Assembly (NCBI GenBank): GCA_019054805.1
Contig: JAHQIY010000006.1
Span: 4,340,001 to 4,404,000, forward strand
Source of the DNA: Brachionus manjavacas
Taxonomy: Eukaryota > Rotifera > Eurotatoria > Ploima > Brachionidae
Direction: 5' to 3'
DNA: 64,000 bases
In this document: in pieces, positions 14,810 to 25,995 of the stretch
Position numbering within the stretch: position 1 is the first letter of the stretch
Layout: each line of letters opens with the position of its first letter
Position numbers and translations under genes: made by a program
The notes under the pieces: model-generated
Seen by the model: only the letters and a program-made list of their open reading frames with translations
The model's database searches: none
Told to the model about the DNA's origin: nothing

Positions 14810-17459
14810 TTAACAATATTTATTAAAAATGCATAAATTCTTAAATATGAGAATAAAATAATAAAAATATTGAGTTTTATTAGATAACCGACTGTTAGGA
14901 CAGGAATTTAAAATTTTGTCCGGTTGCTGATTATTCAGTTCTACACTTTTTTTTTTGCTATAGTCTTTAAAGTTCAACCGATATAATTTCTTAGTTGTAA
15001 CTTGTTTATCTAAAGGCAAACTTCTCATTTTATCCATATTTATAATATGATGGTTCATACCTTAAAATAATAAAAATTTGTTTGAAATTTACATTGCTTT
15101 TTGGAAATATTACGTTTAATTGTAAACTCCATACTTCTATTAGCTATTTCGTTTGAGGCAATACATTTATAAGTCCCGAAATCAGACTCAGATATGCTCT
15201 TTGGAACAAAATTAATAAAGTAAAAAAATAGTTAAATATTCAATAGTTAAATTACTTTTATCGAAAGAGAAGAAACAACAAAATTCGATTTTAGGTGTTT
15301 TTCATTTATGTGATATTTTGTGAAAGGTAATTTCGTATCAGGGCTTGGATCATAATTCGATGAATGTTTAATTGAAAATGATGCTTGTAAATTCAAAAAC
15401 TTCCATTCAGTTTTTGTCTTATTTTTTGGCCTGTCTTCCTCTAATTTTTTGTATTCAAAATGGTCTTTTTTTTTTAATAACCAAAAAATTGTTGGCAATG
15501 GATTAGACACTATGGAACAATTGAGATGAAATTCAGTAGCTTTAGAAGAAACTCGAAATATTTTTGATCTTGTTAAAATTCTTGGAGCGTCTTAAAATAT
15601 TATTGAAAATTTTAAATATTTACACTTTTAAATTATAAATTGTAATTGTAAATTTTACACTTGAATTTACATTTTAGATTAATTTTAAATGATCTAATCG
15701 CTTTAGCTCCATATCCATTTCCAGCTTGACATTCAACTAAATTAATTCTCGAAGACCTTTTTATGTTTTCAATGACTAGTTCAGGTTTATGATCATCTAA
15801 CTCTAAAATAAAGAAACATAATTTTAATTTTTTTTTTATGAACAATCACTAACGTAAAATTGTTCCATTAAGAAATATCAAATACCAACTGATAGTTGGT
15901 GATGGTTTTCCTTTTGCATTGCACTTTAATTTTAGGTCCGCATCCTCATTTACACTTTTTAAAAAAAGTGAATTTTCATAATTAGACATTAATTTTAGTT
16001 GATTAGTTTCAAGTTCCTCAACAAAATAAGCTGGTTCTAAAGAAAATTTATTAAATTTCATTTTAAAAAAGTAAACTTTGATTACCATTGACGTCTAAGT
16101 CAAATTTTTGAAGCCAATAAGTGTCATAAGGTTTTTTATTAAGTTGGCAAATATAATTGCGAGAATCAGTTTGTTTAAGAAAGTTTATTATTAAACTCCA
16201 TTTTATTTTTTCATTTGTCTGTGTCGATACATGGATTCGTTCAAAATGAAAACGTTCATCAGGTATCAACCGAATATCATCAAGACCTAAAGGCTCATAA
16301 TCTTTCCCATTTCCATCTTCTCTTGACCAAATAATCTAAAATATTAATTTATTAATTTAAAAAAAAATCTAAATTAACTTTATTTTATCGGAGACATTTT
16401 ATGAAAAATAATTTTTACACGATTTTTTAAAAAAATTTTAATAGAAATTAAAAAAAACTGTTATCTATCATACGCTCAAATGTGAAAAATATTAAACGAA
16501 AGAAAGAAATAAAGGTTTTTTTAAATTTTATTTTTGTTCCTTTATCTGTTTTTATCTGGTTAATATGTTATGATAATAGAAAACATAACAAAGGTAATAT
16601 TAATTCATGCTTACTTACAGATCTTGAATGAAAAAAAAATTAGGTCTTGTGAAGTTTGGTAACAAAAGAACAGAACAAAAATCAACTTCTTCTTTTTAGA
16701 CTTATGTAATTAATGCAACAATCTCTTTTGCACTTTGTTGCAGTAAAAGAGCTTATAAAGATTTATTAGATTTTTTGAATTATTTTTTGTACTTTTTGGA
16801 ACAAATTTTATAATACTGGGAATTTAGCAGTAGAAAGCTTTGAGAAATTCAATATAAATTTGTCTGTAAAAATTGAATTTAAAATTTAGAATAAAATCTT
16901 TGCTTGTATATATTTTTCAGAGTTGCTTTTATATTAAATTTCGTAAGTTAATGGCTTTGACACAAACTTATGAAAATTAAATCTGATATTTTTTATTTAT
17001 AAAAAATTTTAAAATCCATAATAAAAGGATATATTATAATTTTTTATTTGCCTTTTTAAATTTAAAAAAAAAATATTTTACCAAAATAAATATTAACTTT
17101 AAATTTCTAAAGATTTTTTAATGTCTTAATTTAAAAAAAATTACTTTATAATTTTGTGATTTGAAAAATTGAATTCCATCTAGTTCTATTGAGCATGTAA
17201 AGGATACAGTTTTGTCGACTAGAGATGTAACCTTTACAAAATTTTCACTCCACGAAGAATAATTTAACGGAATAAGTTTTAAGTTGTCCGATTTATTGAA
17301 TACCAAATCCATGTTGTACATTGACTGTTTTTCCAATGGTGCAAATTTGTTTAATTGAAATTGGAAAGCAATAATCAGAAAATAATAGCAATACTTTTGA
17401 TTAATTATCATTTTGAACCATAACACAAATACAATTTTCCGACTTAACTTGGAATACAA
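14810..17459 (-). CDS. Three-Ig-domain cell-surface protein, lachesin/IgLON-like
   Basis: Probable secreted or membrane-tethered adhesion protein. Seven exons: 17459-17145, 16335-16086, 16036-15854, 15802-15671, 15590-15256, 15198-15093, 15060-14810, giving 1,572 nt (523 residues). Residues about 17-36 are a hydrophobic signal-like segment. Ig1 has VSFTC (Cys89), the tryptophan of IIWSRED, a lachesin/Dpr-like DERFHFERIHVSTQT strand and DSRNYICQLN (Cys168). Ig2 has LKLKCNAKGKPSPTISWY and NLVECQAGNGYG. Ig3 has FHLNCSIVSNPLPTIFWL and SDFGTYKCIASNE. The C-terminus ends in a hydrophobic run (YFYYFILIFKNLCIF) suitable for a GPI-attachment signal. Intron 1 is 809 bp; the rest are short. The final intron (15061-15092) would be only 32 bp, so exon 7 is the least certain part. 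Whether it is lachesin proper, a neurotrimin-like IgLON or another family member cannot be decided. Confidence 0.8.
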
Positions 17460-19599
17460 AATTTCATTCTGTATTGTTAATTTTTTTTAATTTTCCTAAT
17501 TCACAATCATACACTTTCAAATCATTGCATTTGATTTCAGAATTATGAGAGGGTCATTTCAAATATCTAATAAAAAAAATAAATTTAATTCTTATTAGAA
17601 ATGATTAAAAATTTATAATTCTAACTTAATGAAAATAAATTAAAGGATCATTAAGTAACTTGATTAAGCGAAAATTAAATTCATTCAATTTACGGTCTTA
17701 TTCGATTATATCGATAAACAAGCTCAAATATTAATAATGAATAAAATAAACAAGCTTATTGCGAGATCAGAATTAACCATTTTTACAGACTCAAGTGATT
17801 ACAAATAGAATGAAACAAAATTGCAAATTAGTTCTTTTAAGTCTTTATTTAGGCTATTCATTAGATCTCATTTAACTATCTGAATATTAAAAAAAGAATG
17901 CAAGTTATTTAGAACAATTTTAATTATTAAAGTAGAACTAACAAAAAAAAAGAACGGAAATCTGGGCATGAAAATATTATCCATTTTTGTCAACATAATG
18001 TTAGAATTTTTTTGTCTAAAATAATTATTATCATATTAAAATAATTATTAATAATTATTATGGTGTATTTGAATCATATTTATCAAATGCTCAAGTATAA
18101 CTAATAATTTAAATTGAAAAAAAAATGATAGCTCTTTGGTAATTAAATTTTTTGAAATAAAATAAAATAAAATCTTAATTTTACTTTTAGCCAAAATCAT
18201 CTGTTTATACCACTAAAAATTGTGTTGAACTTATTCCTTTTCATTATTAATCCTTTTAATAAATTCGGTATGCATTTTTGCTGTATTCCTAAATAATTTT
18301 TCAACTTAAAGATTTAAATTAAAATAAGAAAAAAATCAAACATCAAAATTTTGACGTAAATATCTTTTTTTTCTTAGGTCCTGGTCTATTCTTTTCCAAA
18401 AAAAAAATTCTGAATCATTTTTTTATTTACAATTTTTGCTTAACAAAATAAAAATTATATTTACTTTTATTAAGACTATTTGTTAATCAAGTTTATATAA
18501 AATAATGAAAAATCAAATTCATAGACCGAGAATTTTATAGTAGCATCAATCATCAAAAAACCCTTCTCAAAAATATCACGAAAGAGCTTGGTGAATTTAT
18601 CTCTATATTTTTTTAACAAACAAATCTAATAATAAATCAACAAAAATTAAGCATTTCTGAATTTAAAATAATTACAATTGATTATTCTTAAAAAATTTTT
18701 ATATAAATTCGACTAAACTAAATACTGAAAATTTTTGATTGATATTTTAATTACATTTCGAGGGAATAAATATTTATTAGCGACAATTAATTAATCGGAA
18801 TCGACCGAATTAATTATTCTACAAGACTTCAAATACATTTAATTAAAGGTCTTTTTTTAAATGAGCGAGTTTTGAGCAAAACTTTATTTGTACAACCTTT
18901 TTTAACAACAATAAAATAAATTTTCATAGAGTTAATTGCAATTCTCGATCAATTTGTTGAAAAAGATTTTCTAGGTAATTGAATCTCTAAAATAGCATTT
19001 ATTTTCCATATTTAAAAAAAAACGAAATTAGAGAATATTCATCCTTAAATCCTGATTATTTATTAACTTAAAATGAAGAAAAAATGCTTATACAACGCCC
19101 ATTTCAAAAACTAGTTCCAAAAAGCTTTTAGTAAAATGATAAGAATGAATTTATAAACAAAAGTTTTCTCTTAATGTATGACTTGAATTAATTGACACAA
19201 ATATCAAAGTGTTAGAAATTATTAATTTTTAAACCGGAAAATTAAACAAAAAGCAAAATTAGCAAAAAAATAAAAGTTTAGAAAATTTGCCTACGTGATC
19301 ATATGTGCCAACAGATTCTTTAAAATCGGAAATTTTTATTTATAAAATTAGAATTGTTTTTTTTAATAATTTAAAATTTTAACAAAATAAAATTTATAAT
19401 TTTTACTCTAAAATCAAATGCCTATTTTTTAGTTTTGGATTAATTAGGTGTATTTTGGGAAAATTCAATAAAAATTATCAATTAATTATTTTTTTAATTA
19501 TTATTCTTTTTACTACTGTTTTTATTTGTGACTCGGAGCCCGTAAAGCCGAATTATTTGTGTGTTAGTCATGCAAGCAGAGAATCGAGGCTTTAAAACC
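17460..19599. other. Intergenic, no feature seen
   Basis: AT-rich sequence upstream of the Ig-domain gene. No coding frame, RNA gene or clear repeat was recognised. Confidence 0.5.
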
Positions 19600-19930
19600 C
19601 GCTGAGGATGGAAAAATCTTCAAAATATCTTTGCAGCACGGGACAAATGTTTAGAATTATTTCATCCTAAAATAGAGGGACTGGTTTCAACTGGGTTAAA
19701 ATAGCGGTGAAGATTATCAATCTCAATGCAGTAACCTTTGCATTGGATCCGGATGCTCAAAAAGGTACTGGAAAAGGAGATGGAGAGGCTTTTAAACTCT
19801 TATGATTTTTCTTGACTTTTAATGTGAAGTGACAAGTTGGATATGACACCCAACTTTCGGCTTACCCATTGTGGTTGTGGTGTCATCAGCAAATAAGCAA
19901 ACTTTTATTTGCTACACTTTGCTTTTGTAT
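19525..19930 (-). pseudogene. Degenerate LINE reverse transcriptase fragment with FADD box
   Basis: This block is much richer in G and C than its surroundings. On the minus strand near 19900 it reads VCLFADDTTTTMGKP, which matches the RT catalytic box with its typical hydrophobic lead-in. Sequence after it is broken by stops and shifts. No further domain is readable, so the clade is undetermined. Confidence 0.45.
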
Positions 19931-20219
19931 TTATCATCTATAAGTTACAAAGAAATGCGGAGAAGCGAGAATTAAGGTAATCGCTTGTTTACTTGTTTTT
20001 GTTTTCTAAGCTTAAAGTTCTTCTTTTTTTTAACCACTTTCTATTTAACTTTACTTAACCACGGTCTAGAACGGCCGTTTTCCAAAGATTTATTTATTTA
20101 GATAAAATAAAGAAGCAACCAAGAAAAATACTTAGTCTCTTTCATTTATTCCAAGCTTAATAACTTTCAAAAGTGTTTGATAAGATGTTTTTATTTCCAG
20201 CAAAAAATGAAATTTAAAT

Positions 20220-20353
20220 CAGAGTTGTTTTTAAGTCGCAAGTCTTAAGTCAAGTCAAGTCAATGACTTAAAAAAAAAAAATTAAGTCAAGTCATAACTT
20301 TGACTTAAATTTTTGTGACTTAGACTTTAAACTGTGACTTAAAAACAAGTCTG
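20220..20353. mobile_element. hAT-type MITE with AAGTC repeats
   Basis: The element starts CAGAGTTGTTTTTAAGTC and ends with the inverted complement of CAGACTTGTTTTTAAGTC (17 of 18 matching). Both ends are flanked by the 8-bp palindrome ATTTAAAT (20212-20219 and 20354-20361), which fits the nTnnnnAn target preference and CAGRG-type ends of hAT transposons. The 134-bp interior is non-coding and made mostly of AAGTC/GACTT words, so a single strand folds back. A related copy begins at 63890. Confidence 0.8.
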
Positions 20354-20630
20354 ATTTAAATAAAAAAATTGATTGAAGAATTTTAAAACTAAAAAAAAGA
20401 TTTTAAAACAACACACTTTTACTATGTTAGAAAAACTAAGCTGATGGTTTAAACACTTCAAACTTAATCTTGAATAAGAATTGTGCTAATGAAATCATTA
20501 CAGAAAAAAAGATATAAAGATTGATGAAGGGGTTCAAAGAATTGCTTCTAAGCTAACGGGTATTCAAAAAAGGTCAAAATATGTTCAAAAAAACAGAATT
20601 CAATATAAAAAGTCCTGAAATTTTGAACAT

Positions 20631-20735
20631 TAAAAGTTTAAGATCTTAATGATATAAAACAATAGTTATCTTTTTTATTTCAATCTTTCCCTTCAAATAG
20701 GCCATTTAGCCTTGACCCCCTGGTAAAGAAATAAA
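20631..20735 (+). repeat. 105-bp direct repeat, copy 1
   Basis: Nearly identical to 22675-22779 in the same orientation, differing at only a few positions. It includes the distinctive core TAGCCTTGACCCCCTGGTAA. The family is unknown. It could be a dispersed repeat or the two direct ends of an element that enclosed the MULE-like remnant. Confidence 0.75.
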
Positions 20736-20986
20736 GTTTTTTAGTACATCAAATTTATTAAAAATTCCCTCAAATTTAATAAAAGACTATTTTTTTTAAT
20801 GAAAAAGAAGCAAAATATAAAAAAAAAGTATTCAAATAAAAAAATTACATCAATTAATAAAAAAAAATGCAATTTCATTAGAAAACCGCAAAAAGTTAAT
20901 ACTCATCTCTAAAATTAAAAAAAATCAACAATTATCACAATAAAAATTTCGTTTTTTTTTAAAACTTTACCTTCGTCATCTGGTAT

Positions 20987-21559
20987 TTATTTTTTGCTTT
21001 CACACCATTGCTTTAAATCATTTAAGCTTGTTTTTGCTTGTGCTGTTGCTTGAGTTAATGATTTTTTTGAACGCGCATTTTTGAAAATGTATAATAATAG
21101 AGAATATTTAGGTGGTTGTAATCCTTATTTGATTAATTGCTGAATAATTTCTTTGGTCTTTAAACCAAGATTTTCATGGTAGATAATTTGCTTCTTTATT
21201 TTATCTGAAAAGTTTGCTTTTTTCACTTGCTCATCATGATCAGAGTGCTCTCCATCGGATTTAAAACTGAACCATTTTCTTTTTTTATCGGTTATTTTGT
21301 AATACATTGAAATTTTGCATACATTTTTTTGACAATTGCAATCATAACAGTACTTATCTTCATTTTTGATTGACTTTAAGTCTGTTTAGTTTCATAAAAT
21401 ATCATCAACATTTTTTTATTTAATTTCGTAGAATTCGTATACTTTTCCTTTACCACGCTTATTTTTAACAACAATTTCTTCTTCGTCATCTTGGATATCA
21501 TCTATTAAATTTTCCATTAATACTTCCTCTGAGAGAATATTTGCTTCATCCAAACTCAT
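20987..21559 (-). pseudogene. MULE-like transposase N-terminal region, broken
   Basis: Starting from an ATG at 21559 the minus strand reads MSLDEANILSEEVLMENLID, an acidic stretch, GKVYEFYEIK, a Cys-rich YCYDCNCQKNVC, MYYKITDKKRKWF, SDGEHSDHDEQV, IIYHENLGLKTKEIIQQLIK and finally NDLKQWCESKK. A Cys-rich FLYWCH/WRKY-like module, a GEHSDH-type histidine motif and an LGLKTKEI segment are typical of the N-terminal part of animal Mutator-like transposases. Stops after YEIK, DIL and QLIK, and absence of the DDE core, show that it is a remnant. Family assignment is tentative. Confidence 0.5.
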
Positions 21560-22674
21560 TTTGAAGTTTTCTAATTTCGATTAATCAAATTATCAAAAAC
21601 AATTTTTTTAATAGAAATTTTTGAGGCTAAAAATTAATAAATCAGATTGATTTTTAATTCATTAAAGAAGTTTTTATCAATTAGATAGTCATTTATATAA
21701 TTTGTTTGATTTTTTATAAATATGCGTTTGTTTAATTAAAAGAGTTGGTTTTATTTTTTTTGAAACTTTTATTAATATTTTGAGGTATTTTTTAACAAAT
21801 TAGAGGTAACTTTTAATAAACTTTTAATAAATTAAAAAACCGATAGCCCCTGGTAAATGGACCCCTTGTCCGAGTTTTGATTTTAAGATTTTTTGATTTA
21901 AATACTGTTTAAAAAATAATTTAGCCAGGATTTAAATGATAAAAAGATTATTTTATTGGGACTAATATTTCAATAAATAGGAGATTGTCTGTTCTACACA
22001 TATATATTTATCTCATAATGAGAAATAAATATTAAGATTAGTTCATGTAGAACGAATAATTCAATAAAAAAAACGTTGTTGGATTTTAAGAGAATGCTTC
22101 TAGTTTGAAAAAAATTAAAGTTAAATAAGTATTATCTCAAAGCTAAAAGAGTTAACTTTAAATTAATGGGATTATAAATCTTTAAAACTAAATATTTATA
22201 TTTGAATTAATTTTAAGATTCAAAAAGAATTCAATCATAAAAATCATTACAAATTTAAAATAAAATAAATGCCAATGTTAAGTATTGTATTTCAATTTAG
22301 GAGTTATGAGTTCGCTTAAATTCAGAAATACTTGAATAACTTTTTTAATATAAGGGATAGTTTTGTTCTGTAAAATGCTTGATGCTTAAGTTATATCCGA
22401 AAATATATGTCTGCAAAGACTTATTGTACTGCATTAAGCAAATTTTTTATAACCAAGAATTTTACATAACTAAATTATCTCTTTTATCATAGAAGATATT
22501 CAAATTTTCATGAATTGAAAAGATCGAATTGAAACGAACTACCCAGCGAATAAATTGAAATAGAATACTTAATATTGGCGCTTTTTTTTTAAATTTGTAA
22601 TGATATCTATGATTGAATTATTTTTGAATTTTAAAATTAAAAATTTTGTTGTAAAATATTCAAAATTTAAAACA
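21560..22674. other. Intergenic, no gene seen
   Basis: AT-rich. A small patch at 21841-21870 (AGCCCCTGGTAAATGGACCC) resembles part of the 105-bp repeat core and may be another fragment of the same family. Confidence 0.45.
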
Positions 22675-22779
22675 CTAAAAGTTTAAGATCTTAATGATAA
22701 AAACAATAGTTATCTTTCTTATTTCAATCTTTTCCTTCAAATAGGCCATTTAGCCTTGACCCCCTGGTAAAGAAATAAA
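22675..22779 (+). repeat. 105-bp direct repeat, copy 2
   Basis: Partner of 20631-20735, 1.94 kb downstream in the same orientation. Confidence 0.75.
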
Positions 22780-23060
22780 TTTCCAAATATTTAATTTAAG
22801 TTTTAAATGTGCAATTAAAAACATATTAAATGAATAAACCAAAGTGAGTAGAAATTAGATTTTTGGTCACTTTAAAATGGACAAGAAAAACAAAGAAATT
22901 TTTGATAGTTTTGCTAGACCAGTAAGCTTAAGAACAATTCAAAGATGAACAAATGATTTCAAAATATTTTGAAAAATTAGCAAACTGAGCAAAACGTTTC
23001 CTTATGTTAATAATATTCAATAAAAGATTTTTTTTTCTTTTAATCCACTAAAATAAATTA

Positions 23061-23260
23061 CAGTACAAAGCTGAAAAAAGTTATCAACTATTTCAGAACA
23101 AATTTTAATTTTTTTTTAATTTTTTTTTAGAAAATTTCAGAAAAAAATTTAACCAAAACTTAATTTTGGTCTGAACAAATTCAAAAAAAAAATTGAAACT
23201 GATTTGTTTTTTTTGAAACTGAACAAAAACTGAAAAATATAAATTGTAAACTTGACCTTT
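23061..23260 (+). repeat. Left terminal inverted repeat of the Tc1/mariner element
   Basis: The first 31 bp are identical to the right end in inverted orientation. The middle has drifted, and the inner edge (GAAACTGAACAAAAACTGAA to AAACTTGACCTTT) matches again. Repeated GAAACTGA words inside suggest subterminal transposase-binding repeats. Confidence 0.85.
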
Positions 23261-23522
23261 GATTAAATTTAATGATAAATCTTATTGGATAAATTACTAG
23301 TCTATTGTTGTTTCAATTTAAACAATCATAATATTACTGCTAGCTATTAATACTAAAATAATAAGATTAAACTCATGCCGACTTATTTTTCAATTTCTTT
23401 TAATCTTTAACATTCAATATTTTAAAAAAGAATTCTTTTTTTTTAAGCCGCTCTTTTAATATTAGTTAAAATTTTACACTAAAATTGTTTGCTTTAGAAT
23501 TTATTTTTTTAATATAAAAACA

Positions 23523-25270
23523 ATGTATAAAATAGCCGATAAGGTTCAAGTTCTTGATAGGACATGTTTTGTTTGGCGAAACGCAACAATAAAAGATATC
23601 AAAAACAATGATTATGTGATCCACTTTGATAACTATCTTAATAAATATGACAGCGAATATACAATAGGTACTGTTTTAAAAAATAAATATTATCAACTTA
23701 TATTTTAATTTCTTTTAACGCTTTTTTAACAGAGCTGATTCGAGAGCCTGTGGCAGAACGCGAAATAGCTCGGAATAGCTTGATCGTAAAGTCGATCGAT
23801 TTAGCTAATTTAATAAACAACGATAAAATAATGTTTAAAATAAACCAGGAAACATTTCAAGGTATTAGATGTTTTTTTTTTAAATTAATTATGGAATTAA
23901 ATTTTATCTTTAATTTTTTAAAGGGACTGTTATTCAAAATGACCCTTATTTATGTTGTTTAAAAGTACTTGAACAAAATTGTTGTGACGTTATGTACGAA
24001 CAAGTGCTTAGTACTAGTAAAGAAGTTGCGTTTAGTAGCAGAAGAAAATCGCTTAGTTCAAATGCATTAAATAAGGTTTTATTTAGATTTGTTAATTTAG
24101 CTTTTTTCAATTAGATTAGAAAAATTTATTTTTAAGTTGTTGGATTCTGTTATGGCTACCTCAGTTGATTCTATTCCAAAAGTTAATTTTATTCTATGTA
24201 TCTTATTTATTATTATTAAATTTTAATCTACTAAACGTTAAAGAAATTAACAAAAAATCTTTCTCAATTATCTTCAACTTCTGAGAAACAAGTAATATTT
24301 AAATTGAAGTGTTTTTTATTTATTTGATTTAATAAAAAATTACAATTTAAGATTCAAGTTCATGCTGAGTTCTTGGCAAAAACAGATAAAGTTAAAACAA
24401 AAAATGCACCAAAAAGTTCAAAAAACAAGTGCGATTTGACACAATTTGAACAAGTTGAATTTGAAAAATTGCAAAGTCAATTTAAGGATAAACTTACATC
24501 AACTGAGTCATATAAAAATGAACTCAACGATATTAACCAAACCTTAAAAGAGGGATTGGAACTTGTAATTGTTATAAATTTAAGTTTAATTTAATAATTT
24601 TCAAACTATTATTTTTTGTAATTATTAGATCTCAAATAGCATCAACGTGTGCAACAGCTATTTATCCGAGTTGGTAAAACAACAAAGCAGATGTATTGAA
24701 CAAAAAAATGAAGTTATGATGAATCATAGAGTCTTAACAGATCAAAACAAACATAAAGAGACTGACCAAAGAATAATACAAAATACATCGGTCTTAGATA
24801 AATCTTCTCATTATCAACCAATGCTTAATCAATCTGTATTATTTGACGATTTTATTTCAGCAAACGAAGAATATTCAGGGCCAATAGATAGAGACGTTAT
24901 TTCTTCATTCGATGCTAATATTAATAGATCTTATGCTACTCCAATTCACCGTAGAGAGAATTATAGCAATATTGACTATTGCTCGAGATCAGATTTAGAA
25001 GAGTTAATTAGAGAATCAAAAACTGGCCCTCTTTTTGCAGCCAATGTACTTGAAAAGATATTTTGCCGTGAAGAGTTGGTTGGTTGTAATGTTTATGGAA
25101 AGGGTGATAAGCTTGCTAATAAAAAACCATTGGATCTGAATAAGATAAACTATATAAAAAAATTGTGTAACAATCATTACAATAATAATGTAAACAATAA
25201 AATTGTCAAATTTTGGGAACAATGTGTTATTTATATGAATCGGCGAATTAGGAACATTTTAACAAATTAG
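23523..25270 (+). CDS. Passenger protein with Tudor/chromo-barrel-like N-terminus, coiled coil and C-terminal BEN domain
   Basis: Seven exons: 23523-23667, 23733-23861, 23924-24075, 24137-24181, 24244-24291, 24352-24564, 24629-25270, giving 1,374 nt (457 residues). All six introns are 60-65 bp with GT-AG ends and consistent phases. Residues about 1-55 resemble a Tudor-knot/chromo-barrel: KVQVLDRTCFVWRNATIKDI, then VIHFDNYLNKYDSEYTIELI. Residues about 183-265 are charged and heptad-like (FEQVEFEKLQSQFKDKL), a likely coiled coil. Residues about 377-452 match the BEN domain: ANVLEKIFCREELVGCNVYG, then KKPLDLNKINYIKKLC and VKFWEQCVIYMNRRIR. BEN domains bind DNA or mediate protein contacts in chromatin repressors. 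It lies wholly inside the Tc1/mariner repeats, tail-to-tail with the transposase. The unbroken frame over seven exons argues for recent or continuing selection. Role in the element is unknown; targeting, self-repression or host-chromatin interaction are inferences. Confidence 0.83.
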
Positions 25271-25995
25271 AGTTTTATAATTAGCTATCAATAACAAGAT
25301 TGTTTTTTTAAATCAATTGATTTTCTTTTCTTAATGTTAAAACAATCTTAATTTTTTCTAAAATTAAAGAAAAACAATTATCATAATTCCTCTTTTTTTG
25401 TATAATTTGGAATTTTTTAAGACTTATTTTACTTAATAGCCATTAAAATTGATTTAATTAAATTTAATTAATAAATATTTTTTTTAAAAAAACAAAGCTA
25501 ACTATTTATCTCTTTATTATTGAATGCAGAGTTGGTCCTTGAAAAACATCACAAGTCAAAGTCAGACTTTGAATTTTCATTGAATGTATCAGTTCGAACC
25601 AGTTGGGTAGCTACATCATGGCAACGAAAGTCGGTCGACCCCTAAAAAGACAATTCTTTTTTGTAATTATTAATTCAACACGCTTAGGCCAGATAATAGG
25701 TCCAGGAGCAACTTTCTAAGTTTTTAATCGAACCTAGTTGTGAAAGAATATTAAACTATTTTTGCTCTTTTTGAATTTAAATATAGTCTAAGAATTTTGT
25801 TTTAATAAAAAGAAGCATTTTTATTTACACAAATATAACCAAAGCATAATAAAATATAAAAGCAGAATCCTAAATAAAATAAACACAAAAGTTTTGGTGA
25901 ATATAAAACTAAATACAAAATAAAAAGGAGCTTCAGCTCGACCAGATAAAACTTAATAAAAAAAAAGCAACGAATCGAACATTTCATTCATAGTC
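25271..25995. other. Non-coding spacer between the two convergent transposon genes
   Basis: Holds both 3' ends. At about 25529-25650 there is a less AT-rich patch beginning CAGAGTTGGTCCTTG with AAGTCAAAGTC words, reminiscent of the hAT-type MITE at 20220 but without a recognisable second end. Confidence 0.45.
25924..25947 (+). repeat. GAGCT-TC-AGCTC hairpin (copy 3)
   Basis: GGAGCTTCAGCTCGACC is followed by AGATAAA, the same arrangement as at the LINE 3' ends (8881, 10216). Here it lies in the 3' region of the transposase gene inside the Tc1/mariner element, so it is either a tiny LINE tail insertion or a structural element shared by both transcripts. Confidence 0.5.

Noticed and set aside
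25585-25640. Possible tRNA-like B-box (GTTCGAACCAG)
   Set aside because: No matching A-box, acceptor stem or anticodon arm could be drawn around it.
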